DNA of 41,058 nt from Bacteroidetes bacterium GWA2_40_15 (GTDB lineage: Bacteria > Bacteroidota > Bacteroidia > Bacteroidales > VadinHA17): the NCBI GenBank assembly GCA_001768195.1, contig MENI01000104.1, forward strand, positions 3,283 through 44,340, read 5' to 3'. Every line of letters begins with the position of its first letter. Positions within the stretch are counted from its first letter, which is position 1. A program made the translations under genes and the position numbers. The notes beneath the pieces are model-generated. The model was given only the letters and a program-made list of their open reading frames with translations. It did not search any database and was not told where the DNA came from. Below, piece after piece: positions 17,051-25,836 of the stretch.

Positions 17051-18265
17051 TCATTCAACCCTGATGACAGGAGATATCCTGTTGCCTTTTTCATCAAATT
17101 TTATTGTGCCGGTTACACCTCTGTAATCAGTTTCCATCATTGCTTTATGTATCCTTTCCCTATCAGCTCCTGAGGCTTTAACCGCATTTATCATAACCAT
17201 CATAGCATCAAAAACGTAAGCAGCAGATGCTCCGGGATAAGATCCGAATTTTTCATGATACCCGGCAGCAAATTCAGACTTCCCGCGCATGTACCATTCT
17301 CCCGATGATAACAGCAACAAATTAGCTGATACATCGGTATAACTGTAAAGAGGAGAATTTTCACATAGAAGGGAAAGCGGGCCATAGACAGGAAGGGAGA
17401 TCTTCATCTTAAATAATTCGCTGATAATCTTATCAGAAACAGCCGGTTCGGTAAATAAAATGAGGCAGTCGGTATCCATTTTGCCAATGATCCGTGCAGT
17501 TTCGGACATATCCCTGTCGGACTTATCGATTTTTATTGTTACCGGCTTTGCAGATTCCACTTCAGCTGATCTTCTTACGAAGCTCTTAAATGCAGAATTT
17601 GCATCATAATCATCATCGGCAACAATAGCACCCTTTCCGAATTTTTTCCGTTTCATCTCTTGTATCAGAATATCAGCCTGCTGATTATCATTTGGAACAC
17701 AATTGAAAAACCACGGGGTAAAAGCCTGGGAGAGAGTCGGGTCGCCTGACCAGGCGGACAAAAAGGTTACATTTGCCTTGGTGGTAGCCTGTTCCACAAG
17801 ATGGGCATTCCGTCCGTCGTGTGAACCCACGATAGCTATCACTCCATCGTTGAAAATCATATCAACTGCCTGTTTTGACCCTGTTCCCCAGGGGCCTTCC
17901 ATGGATTTAACCACAAGTTCAAACTTCCTTCCGTTAAAACCACCGTTTTTATTCGCCTCAGCGATAGCCATTTCAGCGCCATTCTTTGCTTCAACAGAGC
18001 TCGAGTTTTGAATGAGTAAACCAATCCTAATTGGTTTCACCCCCACATGCGCCTGCCGACCTGCGCTGCCCCCCTGCCCCCCTGAAGGGGGGTTAATTTC
18101 CGACTTAAATAAAATATGGTTAGGAGTAGGCTTTGTACCCCCTTCAGGGGGTGCCAATAAGCCGATAGGATTATTGGCGGGGGCCGTTAAGTCAGTACGA
18201 AATCCTGCAATAATGATTGTACATGAAAATAATAATGCAGGAAATATAATTATCCTTCTCATCAT
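17051..18265 (-). CDS. LivK-type periplasmic binding protein with repeat-derived linker
   Basis: The protein has 404 residues. A signal peptide (MMRRIIIFPALLFSCTIIIAG) is followed by an unusual linker at about 27-77 containing APPEGG and NPPSGGQGG, which is translated GC-rich repeat DNA. The type 1 periplasmic-binding fold begins at KPIRIGLLIQNSSSVEAKNG (about 78) and contains GGFNGRKFELV, GVIAIVGSHDG, STFLSAW-like ligand-loop sequence and FDEKGNRISPVIRVE at the end. The family binds branched-chain amino acids, amides or aromatic acids for ABC importers. No permease or ATPase gene is in the window, so it is an orphan receptor, perhaps used for sensing or capture. It directly follows DAHP synthase (17 bp gap), which hints at an aromatic or amide ligand. 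Confidence 0.85.
   Translation of the reverse strand: MMRRIIIFPALLFSCTIIIAGFRTDLTAPANNPIGLLAPPEGGTKPTPNHILFKSEINPPSGGQGGSAGRQAHVGVKPIRIGLLIQNSSSVEAKNGAEMAIAEANKNGGFNGRKFELVVKSMEGPWGTGSKQAVDMIFNDGVIAIVGSHDGRNAHLVEQATTKANVTFLSAWSGDPTLSQAFTPWFFNCVPNDNQQADILIQEMKRKKFGKGAIVADDDYDANSAFKSFVRRSAEVESAKPVTIKIDKSDRDMSETARIIGKMDTDCLILFTEPAVSDKIISELFKMKISLPVYGPLSLLCENSPLYSYTDVSANLLLLSSGEWYMRGKSEFAAGYHEKFGSYPGASAAYVFDAMMVMINAVKASGADRERIHKAMMETDYRGVTGTIKFDEKGNRISPVIRVE
18045..18180. repeat. GC-rich palindromic repeat inserted in frame inside a binding-protein gene
   Basis: Three hairpins lie in series: CCCCCCT-GA-AGGGGGG (18077-18092), ACCCCCT-TC-AGGGGGT (18137-18152), and GCCAATAA/TTATTGGC with a 10-base loop (18153-18178). 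The stretch translates as the Pro/Gly-rich linker between signal peptide and receptor domain of the minus-strand LivK-type gene. It is distinct in sequence from the DUF559-element arms and has no second copy in the window. Confidence 0.75.
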
Positions 18266-18282
18266 TCTCCCCCACTAACCTT

Positions 18283-19143
18283 TTACAGAATCATCCTGTC
18301 AACAGCAATGGCTATCTTTCTCAGCTCAGTCATAAGGAGAGAAAACTCATCCAGGCTCAGTGATTGCTGACCGTCACAGAGGGCCTGTTCAGGATCGTTA
18401 TGAACCTCCATAATGAGTCCATCAGCGCCTGCAGCTATGGCTGCTTTAGCCATAGAAGGCACCATCCACCTGAGGCCGGTTCCATGGCTCGGATCGACAA
18501 TAACAGGCAGATGTGTAAGTTGTTTCAGCATTGGCACTGCGCTCAGATCGAGGGTATTCCTGGTTGATGTTTCGAAAGTCCGGATACCACGTTCACACAG
18601 TATAACTTTGTCATTGCCCTGATTAAGAATATATTCTGCTGCCAGAAGGTACTCTTCTATTGTAGCCATCATTCCCCGCTTAAGCAATACAGGTTTCCGG
18701 CTCATCCCGGCTTCTTTAAGCAAGGGATAATTCTGCATATTACGAGATCCTATCTGAAGAATATCAGCATATTGTGATACAAGTTCAATTTGTCTTGTAT
18801 CCATTACCTCTGTTACAACAGGCAAACCTGTATCGCTGCTGACCTCACGGAGAAGCTTAAGACCCTCCTCTCCCAGTCCCTGGAAGTTATATGGAGAAGA
18901 ACGGGGTTTAAATGCTCCGCCTCTGAGTATTTTTGCTCCGCCGGCCATAACTGACCTGGCTGTTGCAAATAGCTGCTCCCTGCTTTCAACTGCACAAGGT
19001 CCGGCAATTACAACAATACCCTTCCCCCCCAATTCAGTCTCTTTCACTCTGACAATAGTTCCACCCGGCCAGGATTCCCTGCTTACTTTTTCAGGTAACG
19101 GGAAACCAACTTTCATCGGAACAGAACAGACATTTGCCTCCAT
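18283..19143 (-). CDS. aroF: 3-deoxy-7-phosphoheptulonate (DAHP) synthase
   Basis: The protein has 286 residues and is cytoplasmic. It condenses phosphoenolpyruvate with erythrose 4-phosphate to DAHP, the first step of the shikimate route to chorismate. Motifs of the Bacillus-type AroF/KDO8P-synthase-related family are all present: [66 protein letters not shown] and [17 protein letters not shown]. The chain has a short amino-terminal extension (to about 40) but no chorismate mutase domain and no full regulatory ACT domain. It sits between two LivK-type binding proteins (gaps 17 and 27 bp), with a RidA/chorismatase-like gene further upstream. No other shikimate genes are present, so it is probably a dedicated extra isozyme. 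Confidence 0.95.
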   Translation of the reverse strand: MEANVCSVPMKVGFPLPEKVSRESWPGGTIVRVKETELGGKGIVVIAGPCAVESREQLFATARSVMAGGAKILRGGAFKPRSSPYNFQGLGEEGLKLLREVSSDTGLPVVTEVMDTRQIELVSQYADILQIGSRNMQNYPLLKEAGMSRKPVLLKRGMMATIEEYLLAAEYILNQGNDKVILCERGIRTFETSTRNTLDLSAVPMLKQLTHLPVIVDPSHGTGLRWMVPSMAKAAIAAGADGLIMEVHNDPEQALCDGQQSLSLDEFSLLMTELRKIAIAVDRMIL

Positions 19144-19170
19144 TTTCTTTTTTATTATGTCAAAAAATTA

Positions 19171-20505
19171 TTATCTGTATCCTTCACCGGTTGATCGTGG
19201 TGCAGGTTTTTTATAGATTATATCCTCCTTTTCCCATTTTGGTGCAGGATAGAATTCAAATTTCCCATTGTTGACCTCTGCCATAAAAATGGGCCTTATG
19301 TTATTCCAGGTACCATCATAAACCAATTCACCGGTAACACCTTTATATCCGTTAGATATCTTCATATCAGTAAGCACGTCCCGGATTAATGCCCGGTTAA
19401 GGCCGGCACGCTGTACAGATTGAATGATTAAATTCATCCCGTCGTAAGCATGTGCTGCAAAAACATCGGGTTCCATATCAAACCGCTTTATATAATTTGC
19501 CTTGAATTTTTTCAGTTTAGGATCATCAGCCTCCGGATTATACTGGCACGTTGTTACAACTCCCTCTGCAAGCGAGCCTGCAATATTCAGGAAATCCTTG
19601 CTAACAACCCGGTCAGAAGCATATACAGGCTGTTTAAGTCCCATAGCCCTTATCTGCTTAAGTATCAGAGCCGACTCCTTTGCGTTACCCCACATTGCAA
19701 TAGCATCGGGATTTGATTTCTTTACTCGCTCAAGCTGGGCAGTAAAATCTGTCTCACCATCGCTGAAACGTTCTTCGATGACTACCGGAAAACCCAACCT
19801 TGTTGCTGTACGGTTGAAATGAAGGGTACCCACGCGTCCATATCGGTTATTTGCTCTTATCATGGCAACTCTTTTATGACCATCTTTTACAAATATCCTG
19901 TTTACCAGTGCATAGCTCGACTGCCTGTCATCAGGTATGGTACGAACTACCCACGGAATATTGGTTTCTGTGAAGGTCGGGTCAGGATCGCCGGTATTGA
20001 CATTGGGAATCTCCATTTTAAGCGTAGCCCTGATAGCTACATGAGAATTTATATCATCAATAGTACCCAGCCATGCCCAAACCTTTTCATCGTCCATCTT
20101 TACTATTTCATTGGCTGCCGCACCCCACAGACCGAAATCATTATGAACCATTAGTTTATATGGTATGCCCTTGTATCCTCCTCTGGCATTGGCCTCTTCA
20201 ATTGCAAGTATTGAGCCCTGTAGCATCTGGTTACCAAGGTTCATCAGAATTGAGCCCTCAAGAGGACCAAGAAAGCCTATTCTAACCTCTTTCAGGTCGG
20301 TTGGTGCCTTCTTTTCGCGGCCTGCACCATAAAACTCTATGGGCTCAATAAAATGATATTTATATGCCTTCATATACTTATCATAGGCAACAAGCTCATT
20401 GGGGATATTTCCGTAGTTCTGAGCCTTTTCCTGGGCGTTTATTCCTGTAAGAGAAACAAGAATTATTACAAACTGTACAACTGTGTATCGAATCTGCAGT
20501 TTCAT
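19171..20505 (-). CDS. LivK-type periplasmic binding protein
   Basis: The protein has 444 residues with a Sec signal peptide (cleavage near GINAQ, residue 25). The receptor fold starts near residue 72 (KEVRIGFLGPLEGSILMNLGNQMLQGSILAIEEANARGGYKGIPYKL) and includes WAWLGTIDDINSHVAIRATL, VRTIPDDRQSSYALVNRIF, RVAMIRANNRYGR and a carboxy-terminal GELVYDGTWNNIRPIFMAEV. The 45 residues between signal and fold (VAYDKYMKAYKYHFIEPIEFYGAGREKK) are an uncommon extension. It differs clearly from the second LivK-type gene, so the two probably bind different ligands. As with that gene, no ABC permease or ATPase is nearby. The gap to the upstream RidA-like gene is 11 bp. Confidence 0.87.
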   Translation of the reverse strand: MKLQIRYTVVQFVIILVSLTGINAQEKAQNYGNIPNELVAYDKYMKAYKYHFIEPIEFYGAGREKKAPTDLKEVRIGFLGPLEGSILMNLGNQMLQGSILAIEEANARGGYKGIPYKLMVHNDFGLWGAAANEIVKMDDEKVWAWLGTIDDINSHVAIRATLKMEIPNVNTGDPDPTFTETNIPWVVRTIPDDRQSSYALVNRIFVKDGHKRVAMIRANNRYGRVGTLHFNRTATRLGFPVVIEERFSDGETDFTAQLERVKKSNPDAIAMWGNAKESALILKQIRAMGLKQPVYASDRVVSKDFLNIAGSLAEGVVTTCQYNPEADDPKLKKFKANYIKRFDMEPDVFAAHAYDGMNLIIQSVQRAGLNRALIRDVLTDMKISNGYKGVTGELVYDGTWNNIRPIFMAEVNNGKFEFYPAPKWEKEDIIYKKPAPRSTGEGYR

Positions 20506-20516
20506 AGTATATTTTT

Positions 20517-21095
20517 TTATTTCACTTTACAAACAGCATAAGCCTCAATCTCAACCAAAAGGGTCTCCCAGCAAAGCCTGGCCTGTATTCCCGTACTTGC
20601 AGGAAGGGGATCAAGTCCCAACCAGCTGTAAAAAGAAGTCCTGATCTTATTGAACTCTGCATAATCCCTTTCAATATCCCTGAGGTAATTTGTTGTCCTT
20701 ACAACATCATGCCACGACATTCCCTCTGCTTCAAGCAAACTGGTGATATTCCGGTAAGTTCTCCAGAGCTGGGCCCTGAAATCACCAATATGTTCTGCCT
20801 TGCCCTCTTCATTTACACTGGCTGTTCCTGATATGAGAAGTACCTTGTAGTCGCCGAAATCGAGACGTAATGCCCTGGAAAAGGATGAGGGTTTCTGATA
20901 ATTATAAGCTTCGTTTATTACGTGTGGAGCATGTGTTATATGCTTCTCAATGGGTGGGCGATCCTTATGAACTTCAGGCATTACCGTCTTTGTAATAATG
21001 TTTTCAGCACTCAGTATTCCCAGCTTTCTCATTTCAATGCGTTCGCCATCTGTGAGTTTAGAAAGGTCTAACAGTATTTTTTGGTCAGTCATCAA
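20517..21095 (-). CDS. RidA/chorismatase-like protein
   Basis: The protein has 192 residues, longer than plain RidA (about 130). Residues about 80-190 carry the YjgF/RidA fold: VLLISGTASVNEEG, HIGDFRAQLWRTYRNITSLLEAEGM, DVVRTTNYLRDIERDYAEFN and ARLCWETLLVEIEAYAV. The ISGTAS and LVEIE wording is closer to chorismatases of the FkbO/Hyg5 type than to imine deaminases; a Cys at about 175 sits just before LLVEIE. The first 70 residues are not recognised, and full chorismatases are about 330 residues, so only the catalytic half would be represented. With DAHP synthase two genes away, action on chorismate or a derived imine or enol is a reasonable guess. No signal peptide is seen. Confidence 0.72.
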   Translation of the reverse strand: MMTDQKILLDLSKLTDGERIEMRKLGILSAENIITKTVMPEVHKDRPPIEKHITHAPHVINEAYNYQKPSSFSRALRLDFGDYKVLLISGTASVNEEGKAEHIGDFRAQLWRTYRNITSLLEAEGMSWHDVVRTTNYLRDIERDYAEFNKIRTSFYSWLGLDPLPASTGIQARLCWETLLVEIEAYAVCKVK

Positions 21096-21144
21096 TTATA
21101 ATTTAGCTATGTTAGGTTATATATAAGTTTAAAGTAATCGGTAA

Positions 21145-22335
21145 TCAGTATTTAATTTTTTCACCGCGGCTGACGCCTTTTGAGGTTGCAACCCACAGGA
21201 CATCATCCTCGGCATCAACACCTATGATGAAATTATGTGCTATGGAGGGGCTTAGCGGGATCTCTTTCTTTACTCCACCGGTTGTCACTATAGCAACTCC
21301 ATTTGCATCGTTATCGTTTTTCTTATATGTAACCCAGTTTGTGCCATTTGTGCTGCTGAGTCCGTTATCGCTGCAGACATAAGCTACTGGTCCCTCAGCT
21401 CTGAGAAAATTGATAAAATTGCTGGCCAGTCCGCTGTCGTGATCAAAATATCCTTTCCAGTACTTGCCGTCGTAGCGGCTCATGCCAAAATAGGTTGAGA
21501 CCCAAAGGATCCCATCGGCCCATGATGTTGCAGTTGTAATGTCATGAACCACACCGTCATCAGGTTGCAGGTCGATTTCCATAAAACCATCCGGATCGGT
21601 ATAATCCCTGAACTTTTTGGTTTTTGTGTTATATTCAATTACCCCTCCGCCCCATGCAGCGATAAACACCTTGCCATCTCCGGCTGAAACACCATAAGTC
21701 CATGGTTCATGCATAGGGGCATTTGCCTCTGTGAATATTTCCCATTCTTTAGTGAAAGTATCATAATGTCCTGCACCTCCTCCTGTTGCACACCACACAT
21801 CCCTGCCATCGCAGATTACCATGTAAACAAGATCATTGGGCATTCCGCTGTTGAATTGGTTGAAAACCTCAAACTTTCCACCCGACCATTTTGTCAGGCC
21901 TCCTAACGTCCCTATCCAAACATCGCCTGTAATTTCGTTTACATCTACCGAAACCACTCCGTTATGGGACAGTCCGTCTTTTGTAGTATATGTTCGCCAT
22001 TTGCCATTCTCGTAAACAGCCAGTCCGTCATGAGTACCGACATAAACCTTATCCCCGTCAATCCTTACGCAAAAGCATTTGTCTGAAGGCAGGCCATCTT
22101 TTGTAGTGAAGTTCTTCCAGTTACCAAACACCGGTACATCCTTTGTTAAATCGTCTGGAGCCGGAAGGCCTGGTATTTCCGGACGATCAAAAGCATCTGA
22201 GGATGTCCGGACAGCACCATGCCGGGTGTTGTCATGATACTTATCCTTTAAAATAAAGCCCATGGATACGGCACCAAGAATGACAACTGCAAGGAGTGTT
22301 ATCTTGAAATATTGACTTTTGATGATTTTTTTCAT
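21145..22335 (-). CDS. Membrane-anchored Reg_prop beta-propeller protein
   Basis: The protein has 396 residues. One amino-terminal hydrophobic segment (residues about 12-30) would anchor or export it. The rest consists of two-component-regulator-propeller repeats such as WKNFTTKDGLPSDKCFCVRIDG, WRTYTTKDGLSHNGVVSVDV and DVWIGTLGGLTKW. In hybrid two-component systems these repeats sense glycans, but here there is no kinase or response domain, so it is a free-standing propeller. It lies 24 bp after the YncE/cytochrome fusion and 49 bp before the RidA-like gene, and joins four other propeller proteins in the same series. Confidence 0.85.
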   Translation of the reverse strand: MKKIIKSQYFKITLLAVVILGAVSMGFILKDKYHDNTRHGAVRTSSDAFDRPEIPGLPAPDDLTKDVPVFGNWKNFTTKDGLPSDKCFCVRIDGDKVYVGTHDGLAVYENGKWRTYTTKDGLSHNGVVSVDVNEITGDVWIGTLGGLTKWSGGKFEVFNQFNSGMPNDLVYMVICDGRDVWCATGGGAGHYDTFTKEWEIFTEANAPMHEPWTYGVSAGDGKVFIAAWGGGVIEYNTKTKKFRDYTDPDGFMEIDLQPDDGVVHDITTATSWADGILWVSTYFGMSRYDGKYWKGYFDHDSGLASNFINFLRAEGPVAYVCSDNGLSSTNGTNWVTYKKNDNDANGVAIVTTGGVKKEIPLSPSIAHNFIIGVDAEDDVLWVATSKGVSRGEKIKY

Positions 22336-22359
22336 ACTGATATCTAAATGGTTAGAGGG

Positions 22360-24384
22360 TTATTTTCTAATTGAAGCACGCTGTATCTTTGACTCATTTA
22401 TCTCATATGCAGGGCCTCTCAATGACTTAAGATACTCAACAAGATCATTAAGATCGATTTTTGTCATATCACCTGCTAATCCATGCCTGTCATCTTTTCC
22501 GTATAGTGTCCATATCTCTTCAAGTGTGTTTGCCCGGCCATCGTGGAGATAAGGGGGTGAGGCATAAATGTTGTTCAGATGGGGTGTGTCGAACAATATT
22601 GAATCGTCGCTGGCAGCAAGCGTACTTACATCTGCAGGCAGCAGGTTAGTATAATATGGTGCCGGATGGCATGTTACGCAACGGTTATTCTCAGTGATGA
22701 TGTTCCCAAAATTATCTGTTGTCCGCTCAAATATCTTTTTACCTCTCTTTTGTGCTTCGGTTAATTTACCATCGGGGTTGTACAGAAGATTCGGCGGGTA
22801 TGAGATACCTCTCATTATGTATGCGGTAATCGCATCCAGGTCCTTGTATGGGAACTGCTCTGTTCTGGTTAAAACTGTTGAGAATCTCATTCCATCCTGC
22901 TTGTAAACAGTCTGGTTTTTCCCGTTCCATTTGAAAGGAGGAGTATCGCCTATATCCCTAAGCGACTGGGTGTTGGTAACATTCCTTCCCATATCTTTGG
23001 AAGCCATATTGTAAACCAGTCCATCCTCGTGTTCATCAGGATGACATGTATAGCATGAATACTGATTCTGGAATGTACGACCTGCATTATTCAGTAACTT
23101 GCGACCATGCCTTAGCACTGTAACCCTATGTGACTTCCCAAGATTGATAGTATTCACCATTTCAAGGCTTTCAGTGCTGATTACTCCGATCCGGTCCTCA
23201 AGATGCTCTGCAACATAGAGTAGTTTTCCATCAGGAGAGAGTGCAAGGCCTTTGGGATTTGCACCGGTAGGTATTCGTTTTACAACATACCTGCTGCTTA
23301 CACCCAGGTGATTGGACCAGAGGCTAAGCATTTCAGGGGTTGATTCAGAGATCAGTTGTCTGACCGAATCAATATCAATAACTGTTATAAGATTAACCCC
23401 TGAACTTGAAATAAAGGCTCTTCTCCCGTCGGGTGTAATTACAATATCAAATGGATCTGAATAATATGCCTGCGGCTCATCTATAAGAAGCTGTATTATC
23501 CTTCCGTCTCCCTTCTGCTCTATAACACCAAATCCGTGGTTCATCATCCATCCTCTTTCAACCTGAAGTGTCGGTATCAGATTTTTTGGTCTGATAAGGG
23601 TTACTAATGCAAGGTCGCCTGAAGGTGTAAAAGCAACATTCTCCATCAGATAGGCCGACTCTACACTAAGGTATGTTTTGATCCGTTTTGAGTTGTCATT
23701 AATGACTGTCAGCTCTGTAGCCATGGGCTCTCCGTAAGGTACTATGGCAGCGCGCCTGGCTGTAACATACAATTCATTGCCATCAGGTGAAAGCTGAATG
23801 TTTGTAGGATTGCTTCCCGTGGACAGTCTCTTCTTTTCAACTCCTTCTTCAAGATCAATCACAGTGAGATCTGAACTATAGGAATTTACAACATAAAGAT
23901 GCTTTTCATCTGAGCTGAATGACATACCGGCAGGTCCGTTACCGGTTGCCAGGGTATCTGTTACCTTAAGATTATCCAGATCTATTACCGACACATTGTC
24001 AGACCATTGATTACTTACATAGGCTTTCTTACCGGCTTTATCAATGATGACCCCATAAGGCTTATTCCCCACTGAGATCTTTTTGATGATCTCGCCTTTT
24101 TCACTGTCGGCTACTATCAGTTCATCAGCATCCTGCGCCGTTACAAATAAAAGTTTACCATCACCTGATACAGTTACATTCACAGGAGAAAAATAATCTC
24201 TGTTAACCAGTCTTGATATTAATGGAGATTTGGATATATATGCATGACAGTCAGTGCATTTCAGCGGATGATCATCAGTTGCCGTTTTATAATTTACATG
24301 CGCCCTGGCCCATCTCTTACCCGGTATGAATACAACTATTGAAATAATGGCAATAACTCCGGCTGCCAGCAAGATTTTTTTCAT
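22360..24384 (-). CDS. YncE-like propeller fused to di-haem cytochrome c peroxidase-like domain
   Basis: The protein has 674 residues from the ATG at 24384; the longer frame to 24435 would overlap the preceding gene by 41 bp. A hydrophobic anchor (MKKILLAAGVIAIISIVVF) exports it. Three CxxCH haem sites are visible: CTDCH at 43-47, CYTCH at 444-448 and CVTCH at 569-573. Between the first and second lies a seven-bladed YncE/NHL-type propeller (GKLLFVTAQDADELIVADSE, KKAYVSNQWSDNVSVIDL). The carboxy third resembles MauG/cytochrome c peroxidase (DTPHLNNIYASPPYLHDGRA, TEAQKRGKKIFE). It should be a periplasmic or surface electron carrier or peroxidase-like enzyme. It pairs with the HzsA-related cytochrome 10 bp upstream, a likely redox partner. 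Confidence 0.88.
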   Translation of the reverse strand: MKKILLAAGVIAIISIVVFIPGKRWARAHVNYKTATDDHPLKCTDCHAYISKSPLISRLVNRDYFSPVNVTVSGDGKLLFVTAQDADELIVADSEKGEIIKKISVGNKPYGVIIDKAGKKAYVSNQWSDNVSVIDLDNLKVTDTLATGNGPAGMSFSSDEKHLYVVNSYSSDLTVIDLEEGVEKKRLSTGSNPTNIQLSPDGNELYVTARRAAIVPYGEPMATELTVINDNSKRIKTYLSVESAYLMENVAFTPSGDLALVTLIRPKNLIPTLQVERGWMMNHGFGVIEQKGDGRIIQLLIDEPQAYYSDPFDIVITPDGRRAFISSSGVNLITVIDIDSVRQLISESTPEMLSLWSNHLGVSSRYVVKRIPTGANPKGLALSPDGKLLYVAEHLEDRIGVISTESLEMVNTINLGKSHRVTVLRHGRKLLNNAGRTFQNQYSCYTCHPDEHEDGLVYNMASKDMGRNVTNTQSLRDIGDTPPFKWNGKNQTVYKQDGMRFSTVLTRTEQFPYKDLDAITAYIMRGISYPPNLLYNPDGKLTEAQKRGKKIFERTTDNFGNIITENNRCVTCHPAPYYTNLLPADVSTLAASDDSILFDTPHLNNIYASPPYLHDGRANTLEEIWTLYGKDDRHGLAGDMTKIDLNDLVEYLKSLRGPAYEINESKIQRASIRK

Positions 24385-24394
24385 AGATACAACA

Positions 24395-25825
24395 TTATTC
24401 CAGTTCAATTTTCTTTTCTTTAATTCCTGAAACATGCACCGGGAGAACTATCGGATCTTTACTTATGGCAATGGCATATCGGTTTGTCGGCACCATCTCA
24501 TTATCTTCATGGCATCCGATACAACCTCTTCTCTCATTTGGTCTCAGCCAGTACCATCCTCCTGGTCCATTCACGGTTTTGCCTCCGGCATCCAGTGTCC
24601 TGATCCTGAATGGCATATCAGCCGATACTTTAAGATAGACTGAGCCATCTTTTTCCACTTCCACAACTCCCAGCGATGAATCCACTCCTATTACTTCAAT
24701 ACGGTCAGCAAGCGGTAATGAAAAACCTGTTTCAGGAGAACTCATTCCCGTAACGTTTATGTTCTGACAAAGAAGCAATCCGGTTTTAACACCCATATCT
24801 ACCTCGCTGGGTAGTTTGCGTGGTCTTTCGTGCTCATAAACTGCAACAGCTTCAATAATATTTGCTGTTGTACTGCTGTAAAGCTTCTTGCCCAATAGCA
24901 TGTTCTCAGAATCAAATTCATATATTGAATAGAGGTCATTTTCAGACGTTCTGTAAGAGACAAGGGTTCTGCCGTCAGTCATCGCGAATACTGAGCGGAA
25001 GTCACCTTCCATTGATTGTGACAAATCTTTGCGGGAGTGCAGAGGTCTGTTATAGTTTATTGATACAAGTTTTCCTCCTGTATATGAATTATTTTCCGAT
25101 TCAATGAAAATGATCCTTCCGTCAGCCGTTTCCCATCCCCTGCTTACAGGTTTATTCCCCTTAACCCCTTTGTAGAAAAGTTCGGCTTTTGTCCCGTCAG
25201 GACGAAGAACCATTATAGCTGGTTCATCGAGATATGGGTATACCTGCCGGCTTATGGCTATCACACGACCATCTTTAAGTACCGATGGTGCAAAATATGT
25301 ATGGGGATTGAATGTGATTCTCTGCAGATCAGTTCCATCAAGGTTACATGTAAAAAGTGTGTGGCCGGCTTTAAGTGAGTCATTTTGAGACAACCTTGAG
25401 AAAACGACTCTTCTTCCGGGGAGATAAGCAGGATCAATTGAATTATCTGAAGAGGAGGTCACCTGTCTTGCTTTGAGACTCCCAAGGTCCATTTCCCATA
25501 TCTGCCAGGGTTCATTCTCATTCTGTTGTGCAGCAAAAATCAGGAATTTCCCATCATAAGAGACTTCAGGAGTACGTGCTGAGTAGAAATCAGGAGTAAT
25601 TATTTCAGGTGATTCATCCGGATGTTCGGGATTAAATGCTAAAAGGCGGGTTTGCGGTAAATAACGCCATGATTCTCCTGTAACAAAATCGGGCTTACCC
25701 TGGCTGCTTACTGACTCAGTAATGATGATCATGCCCTCCCCCGAATTCCCTGTACATGATGTTAATAAAATAGCAGAAGAGAGAAGAGCAAGTGCTATAT
25801 CAGTGAATATCATTTTGTTTCGCAT
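24395..25825 (-). CDS. HzsA-related propeller lipoprotein with one haem c site
   Basis: The protein has 476 residues. The lipobox LLTSC (Cys about 24) predicts a lipoprotein. A TolB/PD40-like propeller runs to about 340 (SYDGKFLIFAAQQNENEPWQIWEMD, GRRVVFSRLSQND, FTCNLDGTDLQRITF). The carboxy part, about 345-476, ends with a CIGCH haem site at 435-439 in ERRGCIGCHEDNE. This arrangement matches proteins annotated as hydrazine-synthase-alpha (HzsA) domain proteins, which are widespread beyond anammox bacteria. Without the other hydrazine synthase subunits, hydrazine chemistry is not implied. It sits 11 bp after a CRTAC1-like gene and 10 bp before the tri-haem fusion. Confidence 0.82.
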   Translation of the reverse strand: MRNKMIFTDIALALLSSAILLTSCTGNSGEGMIIITESVSSQGKPDFVTGESWRYLPQTRLLAFNPEHPDESPEIITPDFYSARTPEVSYDGKFLIFAAQQNENEPWQIWEMDLGSLKARQVTSSSDNSIDPAYLPGRRVVFSRLSQNDSLKAGHTLFTCNLDGTDLQRITFNPHTYFAPSVLKDGRVIAISRQVYPYLDEPAIMVLRPDGTKAELFYKGVKGNKPVSRGWETADGRIIFIESENNSYTGGKLVSINYNRPLHSRKDLSQSMEGDFRSVFAMTDGRTLVSYRTSENDLYSIYEFDSENMLLGKKLYSSTTANIIEAVAVYEHERPRKLPSEVDMGVKTGLLLCQNINVTGMSSPETGFSLPLADRIEVIGVDSSLGVVEVEKDGSVYLKVSADMPFRIRTLDAGGKTVNGPGGWYWLRPNERRGCIGCHEDNEMVPTNRYAIAISKDPIVLPVHVSGIKEKKIELE

Positions 25826-25836
25826 AAAAAACAGAA

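Noticed and set aside
24395-25825. Reading the HzsA-like gene as evidence for anammox hydrazine synthesis
   Set aside because: Only one haem site and no HzsB/HzsC partners; the domain is widespread outside anammox organisms.
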